DNA from: Janthinobacterium agaricidamnosum NBRC 102515 = DSM 9628
GTDB lineage: Bacteria > Pseudomonadota > Gammaproteobacteria > Burkholderiales > Burkholderiaceae_D
DNA length: 64,000 bases
NCBI RefSeq assembly: GCF_000723165.1
Contig: NZ_HG322949.1
Location: 1,621,061-1,685,060, forward strand
Direction of reading: 5' to 3'
Shown here: one piece after another, positions 9,689-19,643 of the stretch
Layout: the number at the start of each line of letters is the position of its first letter
How positions within the stretch are numbered: the first letter of the stretch is position 1
Notes under the pieces: generated by a model
What the model saw: the letters and a program-made list of their open reading frames with translations, nothing else
Database searches by the model: none
What the model was told of the DNA's origin: nothing
Translations under genes and position numbers: made by a program

Positions 9689-11773
9689 TTACTTCTTCAA
9701 GTAGGTGTCCAGCCAGTTCAGTACGGTGTGGTGCCACAGTACCGAGTTGGCTGGTTTCAAGACCCAGTGGTTTTCATCCGGGAAGAACATCAGTTTGCTC
9801 GGGATGTTGCGGCGTTGCAGCGCGGTGAAGGTGCCCAGGCCTTGCGCGGTCGGGATGCGGAAATCCAGGTCGCCTTGCACCACCAGCATCGGGGTTTTCC
9901 AGTTCTTGACGAAATTCACCGGATTGAATTTCTCATGGTTTTCCGGCACGTCGTAATAGGCGCCGCCATTTTCCCAGTCGGTGAACCATTGCTCTTCGGT
10001 CGCGTACGCCATGCCGCGGGTGTCGAATACGCCGTCATGGTTGACCAGGCATTTGAAGCCGTCCGACCAGTTGCCGGCGATCCAGTTCATCATGTAGCCG
10101 CCATACGATGCGCCCAGCGCGCAGCTGTTGTCGCGGTCCAGCCACGGGAATTTCGCTGTCGCTGCCGCCAGGCCTTTTTTCAAGTCTTCCAGCGGCTTGC
10201 CGCCCCAGTCGCCGCTGATCGAATCGGTAAAGCCCTGGCCATAGCCGGTCGACCCGTGGAAGTCGATGAACACCGTCGCGTAACCGGCGCCGGCATAGAC
10301 TTGCGGATTCCAGCGGTAGCTCCAGCTATTGCCGAAGCTGCCTTGCGGGCCGCCATGCACCAGGAAGGCGACCGGGTATTTCTCGCCAGCCTTGGCGTTC
10401 CATGGTTTCATGACGTAGCCGTGCACGGTTTCGCCATTGGCGCCAGGGAAGGAGAATTGCTCGTACTCGCCGAAACGCACATCGGCCAGCGCTGCCGCGT
10501 TTTGATTGGTCAGTTGCACCAGCGCTTCGCTGTCCGGCTTGCCGTCCAGTTTGCGCTTGAACAATTGCGCGCCTGACGCCAGATTGGCCTGGGTCAGCAC
10601 CACGGTATTGCCTTGCGCCGTGAAGTCGCCCACCGCGCCTTTGCCGGTCAGCGGCGTGACCTTGCCATTGGCGACATCGATGGAAAATAAACGATGCTGG
10701 CCGACGTCGTCGGCGCTGACCAGCACGGCCTTGCCGTCCGGCTGCCATTCGAGGTCGGCGATCGAGTGGTCCCAATGGTCTGCCACGGTGCGTTTCTTGC
10801 CGCTGGCGACGTCCATCAAGACCAGGTGGAAACGGTCGGCTTCAAAGCCGGGCTTGGTCATCGCGGCGTAGGCCAGCGTGCGGCCATCCGGTGAATAGAC
10901 TGCCTTGGCGTCCCAGGCCGGATTGTCTTCGGTCAGGTTACGCGGCGCGGCGCCGCCGGCGGCCGGCACTTGATAGACATCGAAATTGGTCGACCACGAC
11001 TCAGTGCGGCCAGCCACGCGGGCCGAGAAGACGATGGTTTGGCCATCCGGGCTGAAGTGGTATTCCTTGCCGTCGCCATACGGTTTCGACGGCACGTCGC
11101 CATCCAGCGTACCGCTCAGGCTGACCGGTGCGCCTTGCACGCGGCCGCTGGTATCGATCGGCGCCGAGTACAGCACCGAGCGGCGGCCGTCGGACCAGGT
11201 ATCCCAGTGGCGCACGAACAGGTGATCGTAGATGCGGCCGCTGGATTTGTCCCTGGCGCTGTCGTCCAGGCGTTTTTTGGTGCAGGCCAGGTCGGCGCAA
11301 TCGCGGAACACGGCGACGCTGAACGCCAGGCGGTCGCCTTTGGGCGACAAGCGGAAATTGTCCACGTCCAGCGGCAGGTCGGTGACCTTGGCGGCTTCGC
11401 CGCCGGCCAGCGGCAATTGCCACACTTGCGACGAGCCGGAACGGCCCGACAGGAAGTAAATCGCATCGCCGGATGGCGACCATGCCGGATCGCTGCTGCT
11501 GGCTTCGCCGCGCGTCAACTGGCGCGGCACTGGCTTGGCGGCGCGCAAGTCGATCATCCACAGTTGCGTGTTGCCACGGTTTTTATCCAGGTTGGTGCTG
11601 CGCACGGTGTACACCACGCGGGTGGCGTCCGGCGACAGGACCGGGCTGCCGACCCGTTCCATGTTAACCATGTCTTCAACGGTAAAACCACGCGGCGCGG
11701 CAAACGCGGCCTGGGGCGCCAAGGTGACCAGACCGGCGCTGAGCGCGCCCAAGAGCAGCAGACGTACAGTCAT
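9689..11773 (-). CDS. S9 family peptidase (prolyl oligopeptidase/DPP5-like), exported
   Basis: This 694-residue serine peptidase begins with a signal peptide ending AAFA near residue 26. A TolB/PD40-type beta-propeller follows at about residues 35-400, then an alpha/beta-hydrolase domain. The nucleophile lies in GASYGGYMMNW, the aspartate in VQGDLDFRIP and the histidine in DENHWVLKP. Such enzymes cleave short peptides in the periplasm. GGAGAGAA lies before the ATG. It is a single gene flanked by a terminator and repeat copy A. Confidence 0.88.
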   Translation of the reverse strand: MTVRLLLLGALSAGLVTLAPQAAFAAPRGFTVEDMVNMERVGSPVLSPDATRVVYTVRSTNLDKNRGNTQLWMIDLRAAKPVPRQLTRGEASSSDPAWSPSGDAIYFLSGRSGSSQVWQLPLAGGEAAKVTDLPLDVDNFRLSPKGDRLAFSVAVFRDCADLACTKKRLDDSARDKSSGRIYDHLFVRHWDTWSDGRRSVLYSAPIDTSGRVQGAPVSLSGTLDGDVPSKPYGDGKEYHFSPDGQTIVFSARVAGRTESWSTNFDVYQVPAAGGAAPRNLTEDNPAWDAKAVYSPDGRTLAYAAMTKPGFEADRFHLVLMDVASGKKRTVADHWDHSIADLEWQPDGKAVLVSADDVGQHRLFSIDVANGKVTPLTGKGAVGDFTAQGNTVVLTQANLASGAQLFKRKLDGKPDSEALVQLTNQNAAALADVRFGEYEQFSFPGANGETVHGYVMKPWNAKAGEKYPVAFLVHGGPQGSFGNSWSYRWNPQVYAGAGYATVFIDFHGSTGYGQGFTDSISGDWGGKPLEDLKKGLAAATAKFPWLDRDNSCALGASYGGYMMNWIAGNWSDGFKCLVNHDGVFDTRGMAYATEEQWFTDWENGGAYYDVPENHEKFNPVNFVKNWKTPMLVVQGDLDFRIPTAQGLGTFTALQRRNIPSKLMFFPDENHWVLKPANSVLWHHTVLNWLDTYLKK

Positions 11774-11872
11774 TCGATTCTCTCCAATGTTGTCTATTAT
11801 TTATAAGAAATGCCGGCTGTGGCGCCGGCAAACGTTCATCATACCAAGGATGGCTGGCCTGCGAGACTTTAA

Positions 11873-12030
11873 GAGCCTATCCCAGTAGTGAGCGTCTTGT
11901 TCTGGCCGCGCATCAGGAGCGCGGACCAGGCGTGAGGAGGACGCGTGGCGGGCCACGCGACGACGATCAACGCAGTCCCCGTTCCTGAGGAGCGCCAGAA
12001 CAGGGCGTATTCATCTACTGGGATAGGCTC
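11873..12030 (-). mobile_element. 158-bp MITE-like repeat, copy A (inverted)
   Basis: The ends are GAGCCTATCCCAGTAG and its exact complement. The interior includes a GCGTGGC/GCCACGC hairpin. The copy is in the opposite orientation to copies B and C and differs from them at scattered positions. Flanking triplets are TAA on the left and TTA on the right, both of TNA type though not identical. It has no coding capacity. Confidence 0.85.
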
Positions 12031-12125
12031 TTAGTGCGACTTACGCAAGAAAGTTGTCTAAAGATGCATGGTGCGGGCTGGAGTGAGGTGCCGCGCAAAG
12101 AGGGGGAGGGAGGGGCGGGCAGCAA

Positions 12126-12162
12126 GGTGACGGGAGACGGCCGCAAGCCAGTTCCCGTCACC
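12126..12162 (-). terminator. Hairpin downstream of the chemoreceptor gene
   Basis: A 10-bp stem, GGTGACGGGA at 12126-12135 with TCCCGTCACC at 12153-12162, lies 9 bp beyond the chemoreceptor stop codon. The T-run after it is weak. The remaining sequence back to copy A is G-rich with no feature recognised. Confidence 0.55.
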
Positions 12163-12170
12163 GTTTAAGA

Positions 12171-13874
12171 TTAAAACACTTCCCATTCGCTTTCATTGAC
12201 CTTGGCCGCTTTCGGCGCGGCCTTGGGCGCGGCGATGCTGGCCCGTGGCGCTGGTTTGGCCATGGTCCTGGCAGCCTTGGCCGCCGGCTGGCTTGCGACA
12301 CGCGGCTGCTGCAAGCCGCGCAGCGCGGTATCGTCGAGCTTGAAGACGCTGACCAGTTCGGCCAGGCGGTTCGCCTGCTCTTGCAGCGAACCGGCCGCCG
12401 CCGCCGCTTCCTCGACCAGCGCCGCATTTTGCTGGGTCACCTGGTCCATTTGCGTGATCGCGTGATTCACTTCGCCGATGCCGGTGCTTTGCTCCTGCGT
12501 CGCGGAGCTGATTTCAGTGACGATATCGGTCACGCGCTGCACGCTGGCGACCACTTGCTGCATGGTCTTGCCGGCTTGTTCCACCAGGCGGGTGCCGGAA
12601 TTGACTTTCTCGACCGAATCGCCGATCAGCGTCTTGATTTCCTTGGCCGCCGCGGCGCTGCGTTGCGCCAGGCTGCGCACTTCGGTGGCCACCACCGCGA
12701 AGCCGCGGCCCTGTTCGCCGGCGCGCGCCGCTTCCACCGCCGCATTCAGCGCCAGGATATTGGTCTGGAAGGCGATGCCGTCGATCACGCTGATGATGTC
12801 GACGATGCGGTCCGACGACTGGTGGATCGCGCCCATGGTGTCGATCACTTGCCGCACCACCGCGCCGCCGTCGGCCGCCACGCTCGACGCCGAGCTGGCC
12901 AGCTGGCTGGCCTGGCGCGCATTGTCGGCGGTCTGGTGCACGGTGGATGCCAGTTGTTCGACGGCGGAGGCGGTTTCTTCCAGCGAGCCGGCTTGTTCTT
13001 CGGTGCGCGACGACAAGTCCAGGTTGCCGGCCGCAATTTCCGACGACGCCGTGGCGATCAGGTCGGCGCCGTTGCGCACTTCGCGCACGGTGTTCAGCAA
13101 GCTCTGGTTCATTTCTTTCAGCGCATGTTGCAATTCGCCGATTTCATCCTTGCTGCCGACCTGGATCGACTGGCTCAGGTCGCCGGCCGCGACCGCCTTG
13201 GCGTTGCCGACCGCATCATGCAGCGGACGGGTGATGCTGCGCGCGATCAGCCACGCGGCGGCGATGCCGAACAGGATCGCCGCCAGTCCCAGGCCCAGCA
13301 GCAGCGTGCGGCCGGTGCGGAAATTATTGTCGATGGCGCCGGAGCCCCGATTGATCACGTCTTGCTCGTATTTGACCAGCGCCCGCACTTTTTCGGCGTA
13401 GGCCGCCATCGCCGGCGCCATCTTCGCGTTGTACAGTTCGCTCGCCGCGGCTTCGTCGCCGTCTTCCTTCAATTTGAACACGTCGCTGCGCACCGCGTTG
13501 TAGATCTTGCGCTGGGCCAGCATCGCGTCCAGCACCTTGCGGTCGTCATCGTCGACGGCGCTGTCTTCGAGTTGCTTCTGGATGTCGCTGGCGCGTTTGG
13601 AAAACGACGTGATCTGCTGCTTGAAATACGCTTGCGCCGCCGGTTCGCCGCTCTTGACGATGGCGTCGGCGCGCACGCCGCTGTTTTCAATGATGCCGAT
13701 CCATTCGGTGGCCAGGCGTTCGCGCACCAGGTCGCGGTTGACCATGATGCGGGTGGAACTGCCGATGTCTTGCAGGCGCACGGTGCCGACCACGATCATC
13801 AGCGCCATCAGCGCCAGCACCAGGCCAAATCCCATGCTGAGCCGGGTTCCTATTCGAATGTTTCGCAGATTCAT
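12171..13874 (-). CDS. Methyl-accepting chemotaxis protein
   Basis: This 567-residue chemoreceptor has a first membrane segment at about residues 10-30, a four-helix-bundle type periplasmic sensor, a second membrane segment near 190-210 ([20 protein letters not shown]), a HAMP domain, and a signalling domain with the invariant hairpin [22 protein letters not shown]. The C-terminus ends ESEWEVF after an Ala/Lys/Pro-rich linker, resembling the CheR/CheB-tethering pentapeptide NWETF. It lies far from the che cluster and is a single gene. The ligand is unknown. Confidence 0.92.
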   Translation of the reverse strand: MNLRNIRIGTRLSMGFGLVLALMALMIVVGTVRLQDIGSSTRIMVNRDLVRERLATEWIGIIENSGVRADAIVKSGEPAAQAYFKQQITSFSKRASDIQKQLEDSAVDDDDRKVLDAMLAQRKIYNAVRSDVFKLKEDGDEAAASELYNAKMAPAMAAYAEKVRALVKYEQDVINRGSGAIDNNFRTGRTLLLGLGLAAILFGIAAAWLIARSITRPLHDAVGNAKAVAAGDLSQSIQVGSKDEIGELQHALKEMNQSLLNTVREVRNGADLIATASSEIAAGNLDLSSRTEEQAGSLEETASAVEQLASTVHQTADNARQASQLASSASSVAADGGAVVRQVIDTMGAIHQSSDRIVDIISVIDGIAFQTNILALNAAVEAARAGEQGRGFAVVATEVRSLAQRSAAAAKEIKTLIGDSVEKVNSGTRLVEQAGKTMQQVVASVQRVTDIVTEISSATQEQSTGIGEVNHAITQMDQVTQQNAALVEEAAAAAGSLQEQANRLAELVSVFKLDDTALRGLQQPRVASQPAAKAARTMAKPAPRASIAAPKAAPKAAKVNESEWEVF

Positions 13875-14122
13875 TTTTTACTCGTCAGATATCAATGTGG
13901 GAAAAGGAATGCGCGTTGGACCTGCCGCGCAATTTGGCAATATTGTATATCAATGTTTCCACGTGGAAAAATTACCATAAAGTATATTGCTTATGGGAAA
14001 TGATTTAGTTACGATAAAAAGACACGGCGCCCGGCATCGGCGGGCCGTACAGTTCTGCCTGTCCCCAGGGGCCGTACACGCGGCCCCGCCGGCATCCCAC
14101 GCCACCATCCCAGGAGAGTTTC
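13875..14122. promoter_or_regulatory. Divergent intergenic region, chemoreceptor / dehydrogenase operon
   Basis: This AT-rich stretch separates the chemoreceptor from the small dehydrogenase subunit. It contains the palindrome TTTCCACGTGGAAA near 13957-13970. No sigma-28 match was found for the chemoreceptor. AGGAGAG just before 14123 is the ribosome binding site of the dehydrogenase operon. Confidence 0.5.
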
Positions 14123-14845
14123 ATGTCCGAAGATCAGCAATCCCCGTCCCGCCGCAATCTGCTGAAAAGTCTTGTCTTCATCCCGATCGGCGTGGCCGGC
14201 GCCACTGGCGCGGTCAGGAGCCTGCAAGCGTCGAACGGCGCGGTGCAGCCGGAAGGCAAGCCGAATCCGTACACGCCGGCATTTTTTACTGGCGCCGAAT
14301 GGCGCTTCATCCACGCCGCGTGCGACCGCTTGATACCGCACGACGAACACGGCCCCGGCGCGCTGGAACTGGGCGTGCCGGAGTTTCTCGACCGTCACAT
14401 GCAAACCCCGTACGCCAGCGGCGACATCTGGTATATGCAAGGCCCGTACCTGGAGGCGGCGCCGGAATTCGGCTACCAGGGCCGCTTGCCGCTACGCGAT
14501 ATCTTGCGTGTTGGTATCAAGGTCTTCGACCAGCATTGCGCCGCGCAATTCGGCGGCAAGGTGTTTGCCGACTTGAGCAGCGGCCAGCAAGACGGCCTGT
14601 TGAAAGCGGCCGAAGGCGGCAAGCTGAAACTGGAACACCTGTCGGAGAAACTGTTCTTCAGCAATTTGCTGGCCGAAGTACGCAACGGCTATTTCGCCGA
14701 TCCCAAGCACGGCGGCAACAAGGACATGGGTTCCTGGAAAATGATCGGCTACCCCGGCATGCGCGCCGACTACATCGACTGGGTCGGCGTGCGCGATCAG
14801 CCGTACCCGATCGGCCCGGTCGACTTGGCAGGAAAGCGAGGATAA
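14123..14845 (+). CDS. Gluconate 2-dehydrogenase-type small (gamma) subunit, Tat-exported
   Basis: This 240-residue subunit begins with a twin-arginine signal (SRRNLLKSLVFIPIGVAG, residues 9-26). Family members of the subunit 3 type escort and stabilise the flavoprotein subunit, which lacks its own signal. The stretch ACDRLIPHDEHGPGALELGVPEF is typical of the family. The next gene starts 3 bp after the stop codon. Related complexes oxidise gluconate, 2-ketogluconate, sorbitol or fructose in the periplasm. Confidence 0.85.
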   Translation: MSEDQQSPSRRNLLKSLVFIPIGVAGATGAVRSLQASNGAVQPEGKPNPYTPAFFTGAEWRFIHAACDRLIPHDEHGPGALELGVPEFLDRHMQTPYASGDIWYMQGPYLEAAPEFGYQGRLPLRDILRVGIKVFDQHCAAQFGGKVFADLSSGQQDGLLKAAEGGKLKLEHLSEKLFFSNLLAEVRNGYFADPKHGGNKDMGSWKMIGYPGMRADYIDWVGVRDQPYPIGPVDLAGKRG

Positions 14846-14848
14846 GCG

Positions 14849-16624
14849 ATGGCAATCGTGAAGAATAAAGTCGACGCGGTGATCGTCGGCATGGGCTGGA
14901 CCGGGGCCATCATGGCCAAGGAATTGACGGACGCCGGTTTGCAGGTGGTGGTGCTGGAGCGGGGACCGGACCGCGATACCCAGCCGGATTTTTCGTATCC
15001 GCGCGTGGTCGACGAGCTGGAAGGCTCGATCCACCGCAAATACCTGCAAAGCCTGTTGAAGGAAACCGTGACCGTGCGCCACAGCCTCAGCGGCACGGCG
15101 GTGCCGTATCGGCAGATGGGGTCGTTCAAGCCGGGCACCGGCGTCGGCGGCGCCGGCAGCCACTGGTCCGGTTGCCACTTCCGCGCCTTGCCGGAAGATT
15201 TACGCTTGCGCAGCAATACCGAACAGCGCTACGGCAAGAAATTCATTCCGGCTGGCATGACCATCCAGGATTTTCCAGTCAGCTATGAAGAGCTGGAACC
15301 GCATTTCGACCATTTCGAATACGTCTGCGGCACGTCCGGCAAGGCCGGCGTCATCGATGGCAAGGTGGTCGACGGCGGCAACCCGTTCGAAGGTTCGCGC
15401 TCGCGCGAGTTCGCCTTGCCGCCGAACCCGAACTACCTCGGCGCGGAATTGTTTTACAAGGCGGCCCGCGAAAAAGGCTATCACCCATATCCGATCCCGG
15501 CGTCGAACGCGTCGCGGCCATACACCAACCCGTATGGCTGCCAGATGGGGCCGTGCAACTTTTGCGGATTTTGCAGCGATTACGGTTGCCTGAATTACTC
15601 GAAGGCGAGCCCGAATGCCTGCATCTTGCCAGTCTTGCGTCAACGCAAGGCGTTTGAATTGCGCACGCTGGCCCAGGTCTTGAAAGTCAATTTGACTGGC
15701 GACAAGAAAAAAGCCACCGGCGTGACTTACCTCGACGCCCAGGGCCGCGAAACCGAACAGCCGGCCGACCTGGTGCTGCTGTGCGCGTTCTCGCTGTTCA
15801 ATGTGCATTTGATGCTGCTGTCCGGCATCGGCGTACCGTACGATCCGGTCAGCAATACCGGCACCATCGGCCGCAATTATTCGTACCAGAACTTGAACCG
15901 CGTCTCGATGTTCTTCGACGACAGCGTGCAAGCGAACGGTTTCATCGGCATCGGCGGCGGCGGCACCGTGATGGACGATTTGAACGGCAACCAGCTCGAC
16001 AATGCCAAGGCCGGCTTCGTCGGCGGCGGCGTGATCTGGGCCCGCCAGCCGGGCGCCGGACCGGTGCGCGGCATCGCCACCGCGCCGGGCGTGCCGAACT
16101 GGGGCAGCGCGTGGAAGAAAGGCATCAAGGAATCGTTCCGCCATTCCTTCTATTATGAAGTGCAGGGTTCCTGCATGGCGTACCAGGACGCCTGCCTGAG
16201 CCTGGACCCGACCTACCGCGACGCGTTCGGCCGGCCGTTGCTGCGCATGACCTTCGACTGGCACGACAATGAAATCAAGGCTTCCCAATTCCTGGTCGAA
16301 AAAGCCAGCGACATGTGCAAGGTGCTGGGGCCGAAAGCGATGAAGGGCGACGCCAAGAAAGACGGCGAGCATTACAACGTGACGCAATACCAGAGTACCC
16401 ACACTTGCGGCGGCGCCATCATGGGCAGCGACCCGAAAACCTCGGCGCTGAACCGCTACCTGCAATCGTGGGACGTGTCGAACGTGTTTGCGCCGGGCGC
16501 CAACGCCTTTCCGCAAAACAATGGCTACAATCCGACCGGCATGGTCGGCGCGCTGACCTACTGGACCGCCAAGGCCATCCGCGAGAGGTACTTGAAAAAT
16601 CCCGGCCCGCTGGTCCACGCTTGA
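14849..16624 (+). CDS. GMC-family membrane dehydrogenase, FAD-containing large subunit
   Basis: This is a 591-residue GMC oxidoreductase. The FAD-binding glycines are in VIVGMGWTGAIMAKELTDAG at about residues 11-30. A cysteine cluster (CQMGPCNFCGFCSDYGC, about 230-247) is characteristic of gluconate/polyol dehydrogenase large subunits and may hold an iron-sulfur centre. The C-terminal FAPGANAFPQNNGYNPTG carries the substrate-side residues. Electrons should pass to the cytochrome c encoded next. The substrate is not decided by sequence; gluconate or a polyol fits. Confidence 0.88.
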   Translation: MAIVKNKVDAVIVGMGWTGAIMAKELTDAGLQVVVLERGPDRDTQPDFSYPRVVDELEGSIHRKYLQSLLKETVTVRHSLSGTAVPYRQMGSFKPGTGVGGAGSHWSGCHFRALPEDLRLRSNTEQRYGKKFIPAGMTIQDFPVSYEELEPHFDHFEYVCGTSGKAGVIDGKVVDGGNPFEGSRSREFALPPNPNYLGAELFYKAAREKGYHPYPIPASNASRPYTNPYGCQMGPCNFCGFCSDYGCLNYSKASPNACILPVLRQRKAFELRTLAQVLKVNLTGDKKKATGVTYLDAQGRETEQPADLVLLCAFSLFNVHLMLLSGIGVPYDPVSNTGTIGRNYSYQNLNRVSMFFDDSVQANGFIGIGGGGTVMDDLNGNQLDNAKAGFVGGGVIWARQPGAGPVRGIATAPGVPNWGSAWKKGIKESFRHSFYYEVQGSCMAYQDACLSLDPTYRDAFGRPLLRMTFDWHDNEIKASQFLVEKASDMCKVLGPKAMKGDAKKDGEHYNVTQYQSTHTCGGAIMGSDPKTSALNRYLQSWDVSNVFAPGANAFPQNNGYNPTGMVGALTYWTAKAIRERYLKNPGPLVHA

Positions 16625-16634
16625 GGAGACGGGC

Positions 16635-18008
16635 ATGACACGACGTTTTTATAAAACAGGCTTGCTCGTCTGCGCCGGCGCGATCGCACTGGCGTTCGCC
16701 GGTGCGCTGACGTATGCCTTGATCCCGACCGATACGCCGGACATCGGCCCCGGCCAGTTTGCCGGCCTGGGCGACCGCCGCGCACTGATCGACAGCGGAC
16801 GCTACATCGCCACCGCCGCCGATTGCATCGCCTGCCACAGCGCGCCTGGCGGCAAGCCGTTCGCCGGCGGCCTGGCGCTGGCCTCGCCGATCGGCACGAT
16901 CTACAGCTCGAATATCACGCCCGACAAGCGCAGCGGCATTGGCAACTACAGCCAGAGCGATTTCGACCGCGCTGTGCGCCACGGCATCACGCCGGCCGGC
17001 GGTACGCTGTACCCGGCGATGCCGTATCCGTCGTACGCGAAAATGAGCGACCAGGACTTGCGCGCGCTGTATCTCTACTTCATGGAAGGCGTTGAGTCGG
17101 TGCAGTCGGTCAATCGCGCCAACGACATCCGCTGGCCCTTGGCTATCCGCTGGCCGCTGGCGATCTGGCGCAAGACCTTTGCGCCGAGCAGCGCGGTGCA
17201 GCCACTCAATTTGTCGAAATACCAGAGCGAGGCCATCGCCCGCGGCGCCTACCTGGTGCAAAGCCTGGGCCATTGCGGCAGTTGCCACACGCCGCGCGCC
17301 GGCACCTTGCAAGAGCTGGCGCTGGACGACTCCGACCCGCGCTACCTGTCCGGCGGAGCGCTGATCGACGGCTGGCTCGCGGTCAACCTGCGCGGCGACG
17401 ACGCGGCCGGACTGGGGCGCTGGTCGGCCGGCGACATCGCCGACACGCTGCGCGGCGCGCGCAACGCCAAATACGCGGTGCTCGGCAGCCCGATGGCCGA
17501 CGTGGTGCTGCACAGCACGCAACAGCTGGACCAGGCGGACTTGCAGGCGATGGCGGCCTACCTGAAAACCCTGCCGGCCGGCAAAACGAGCGCGTCCAGC
17601 TTCGCCGCCAGCGACGCCACCGCGATCGCGCTCAAGGCCGGTCGCGAAGATGGCCGCGGCGCGCAACTCTACCTCGACAATTGCGCGGCCTGCCACCGCA
17701 GCGACGGCAAGTCCAACGCTGCGATCTTCCCGGCGCTGGCCGGCAATCCGTCGGTACTGGCCGGCAACCCGGCATCGCTGATCCGGGTGGTGCTGCAAGG
17801 CTCCAGCTTGCCATCGACGGCCAGCAAACCGTCGAACCTCGGCATGCCGGGCTTCGCCTGGCGCCTGTCGGATGACGAAGCGGCGCAACTGGTAACGTTT
17901 GTGCGGCAAAGCTGGGGCAACCAGGCGCCGGCGGCGTCCGCCGGGGAGGTGGCGAGTGTCAGAAAAACCTTGAAGGTGCGGCAGGTGGACAAGCGCGACG
18001 TAGATTGA
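16635..18008 (+). CDS. Triheme cytochrome c subunit of the membrane dehydrogenase
   Basis: This 457-residue cytochrome has three CXXCH heme sites: CIACH near residue 65, CGSCH near 215 and CAACH near 350. An N-terminal signal/anchor helix (LLVCAGAIALAFAGALTYAL) is present. In this enzyme class it anchors the complex to the membrane and passes electrons to ubiquinone. GAGGAGAC precedes the ATG. It completes a three-gene operon with the two preceding genes. A small in-frame duplication, RWPLAIRWPLAIW, occurs near residue 170. Confidence 0.88.
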   Translation: MTRRFYKTGLLVCAGAIALAFAGALTYALIPTDTPDIGPGQFAGLGDRRALIDSGRYIATAADCIACHSAPGGKPFAGGLALASPIGTIYSSNITPDKRSGIGNYSQSDFDRAVRHGITPAGGTLYPAMPYPSYAKMSDQDLRALYLYFMEGVESVQSVNRANDIRWPLAIRWPLAIWRKTFAPSSAVQPLNLSKYQSEAIARGAYLVQSLGHCGSCHTPRAGTLQELALDDSDPRYLSGGALIDGWLAVNLRGDDAAGLGRWSAGDIADTLRGARNAKYAVLGSPMADVVLHSTQQLDQADLQAMAAYLKTLPAGKTSASSFAASDATAIALKAGREDGRGAQLYLDNCAACHRSDGKSNAAIFPALAGNPSVLAGNPASLIRVVLQGSSLPSTASKPSNLGMPGFAWRLSDDEAAQLVTFVRQSWGNQAPAASAGEVASVRKTLKVRQVDKRDVD

Positions 18009-18027
18009 GTGCGTATTGAAAACGGAG

Positions 18028-18089
18028 ACCGGGGACAGACCACGATTATGCGGCAATAAATTGCCTCGTAATCGTGGTCTGCCCCCGGT
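18028..18089. terminator. Bidirectional terminator, long stem
   Basis: A 21-bp stem with one mismatch (18028-18048 with 18069-18089) encloses a 20-base loop and ends in a T-run at 18088-18094. It separates the convergent cytochrome and 3-hydroxybutyrate dehydrogenase genes. Confidence 0.85.
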
Positions 18090-18103
18090 TTTTTAACGCG
18101 GAG

Positions 18104-18886
18104 TTACTGCATGAACCACCCGTGACTCACCACGATCGATTGTCCGCTCAGCGCCTTCGACGGGAACGCCGCCAGGAAGATCGCGGTTTGCGCGACGTCC
18201 TGGGTGGTGGTGAATTCGCCGTCGATGGTGTCTTTCAGCATCACTTTCTTGATCACGTCTTCTTCGCTGATCTTCAGTTGCGCGGCCTGCTCAGGGATCT
18301 GTTTGTCGACCAGCGGCGTGCGCACGAAGCCCGGGCAAATCACGTTGGCGCGGATGTTGTCCTTGGCGCCTTCCTTGGCCACCACTTTGGCCAGGCCCAG
18401 CAAGCCGTGTTTCGCGGCGACATAAGCGCTCTTGAATGGCGAACCTTCGTGCGAGTGCACCGAACCCATGTAGATGATGGCGCCGCCTTTGCCGCCCTTG
18501 ATCATTGCGCGCATGCAGGCGCGGGTGGTCAGGAAGGCGCCGTCGAGGTGGATCGCCAGCATTTTTTTCCACTGGTCGAATGCATAGTCGACCACCGGAC
18601 TGATGATCTGGATGCCGGCGTTGCTGATCAATACGTCGATGCCGCCGAATTCGGCCACTGCATCGGCCACGCCCTTGTCGACCTGTTCTTCGCTGGTCAC
18701 GTCCATCGCCACCGCGAACGCCTGGCCGCCGGCCGCCTTGATTTCATTGGCGGTTTTGGTGGCCGCGTCCAGCGCCAGGTCGGCGATGACGACTTTGGCG
18801 CCTTGCTTGGCGTATTCCAGCGCGATTTCCTTGCCGATGCCGCTGGCCGAACCGGTGATGAGGGCGACTTTGTCCTTGAGTTGCAT
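18104..18886 (-). CDS. bdhA: 3-hydroxybutyrate dehydrogenase
   Basis: This 260-residue short-chain dehydrogenase has the cofactor motif [12 protein letters not shown] near residue 11-22, the NAG motif in [10 protein letters not shown], and the catalytic Tyr/Lys in [11 protein letters not shown]. Length and ending match D-3-hydroxybutyrate dehydrogenases, which interconvert 3-hydroxybutyrate and acetoacetate. The ATG at 18886 lies 1 bp after the stop codon of the acetoacetate decarboxylase gene. Its AAGGAAA site is formed by the last codons of that gene, so translation is probably coupled. An in-frame upstream start was rejected. Confidence 0.9.
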   Translation of the reverse strand: MQLKDKVALITGSASGIGKEIALEYAKQGAKVVIADLALDAATKTANEIKAAGGQAFAVAMDVTSEEQVDKGVADAVAEFGGIDVLISNAGIQIISPVVDYAFDQWKKMLAIHLDGAFLTTRACMRAMIKGGKGGAIIYMGSVHSHEGSPFKSAYVAAKHGLLGLAKVVAKEGAKDNIRANVICPGFVRTPLVDKQIPEQAAQLKISEEDVIKKVMLKDTIDGEFTTTQDVAQTAIFLAAFPSKALSGQSIVVSHGWFMQ

Positions 18887-18887
18887 A

Positions 18888-19643
18888 TTATTTCCTTGAG
18901 TTTGACGGGTTGAGATAATCATACGCGACAGTTCCGAGCGGCAAAGTTAAATCTGCCAGGATATGCGTCGCCGAGATAATTTCCAGCACCGGCAACGCCG
19001 CCACCGGCGCCAGTGCGTGCGGATTCAGGTCGAGCGCGCCGGGTCCGGTCCACGCGCCCTTGACGGTGATATCGGTCAGGCTATATTGCACCAGTTCGCA
19101 GATGCGCGGGGTGCCATCCACATGGGGGATGATCTTGAGTAAAAAAGCCGGCGTTTCCAGCGCTTTCCTGGCGGCCGCCAGATCCATGGCGCGGTGTTTG
19201 TAGCCCATGGTGCCGGTGGCGACGCGGAAGTCGCTGTAATCGAGCGTGCCGCTCAGCGTGTCCTTGTGGATGCGCAATTCCGGGTCGCCCAGTTTTTTCG
19301 GGAAACCCCATAATTCGCGTCCGCCGGCGATCGGCGGATGGTCGTTCAGATACATGCCGAGCACGTAGCCGCCCGCCACGCCGTTGAGCGTGACCGGGAT
19401 CACCTGGCCGGATTCGCAATAGTGGCCGAAGCCGGTCGAATCGGGCATGTTGATGAACTCGAAGCGCACCACCGGTTCGACGAATTCCAGCGGCGCCGGG
19501 ATCAGCGCGCGCAAGGCGTCCGGATCGGTGCGGTAGCTGATGATCAGGTATTCGCGGTCGACGAAGCGGTAGGGGCCGGGCGGAAAAGCGGGACTGTTGA
19601 TGGGCATGGCAAAAGCATTGCGGAGGACGTCGTCTTCGGTCAT
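18888..19643 (-). CDS. adc: Acetoacetate decarboxylase
   Basis: This 251-residue enzyme decarboxylates acetoacetate to acetone and CO2. The Schiff-base lysine region is visible as [16 protein letters not shown], and the conserved start [15 protein letters not shown] is present. It is the first gene of a two-gene unit with 3-hydroxybutyrate dehydrogenase, which supplies its substrate from polyhydroxybutyrate breakdown. GGGAG lies upstream of the ATG. Confidence 0.9.
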   Translation of the reverse strand: MTEDDVLRNAFAMPINSPAFPPGPYRFVDREYLIISYRTDPDALRALIPAPLEFVEPVVRFEFINMPDSTGFGHYCESGQVIPVTLNGVAGGYVLGMYLNDHPPIAGGRELWGFPKKLGDPELRIHKDTLSGTLDYSDFRVATGTMGYKHRAMDLAAARKALETPAFLLKIIPHVDGTPRICELVQYSLTDITVKGAWTGPGALDLNPHALAPVAALPVLEIISATHILADLTLPLGTVAYDYLNPSNSRK

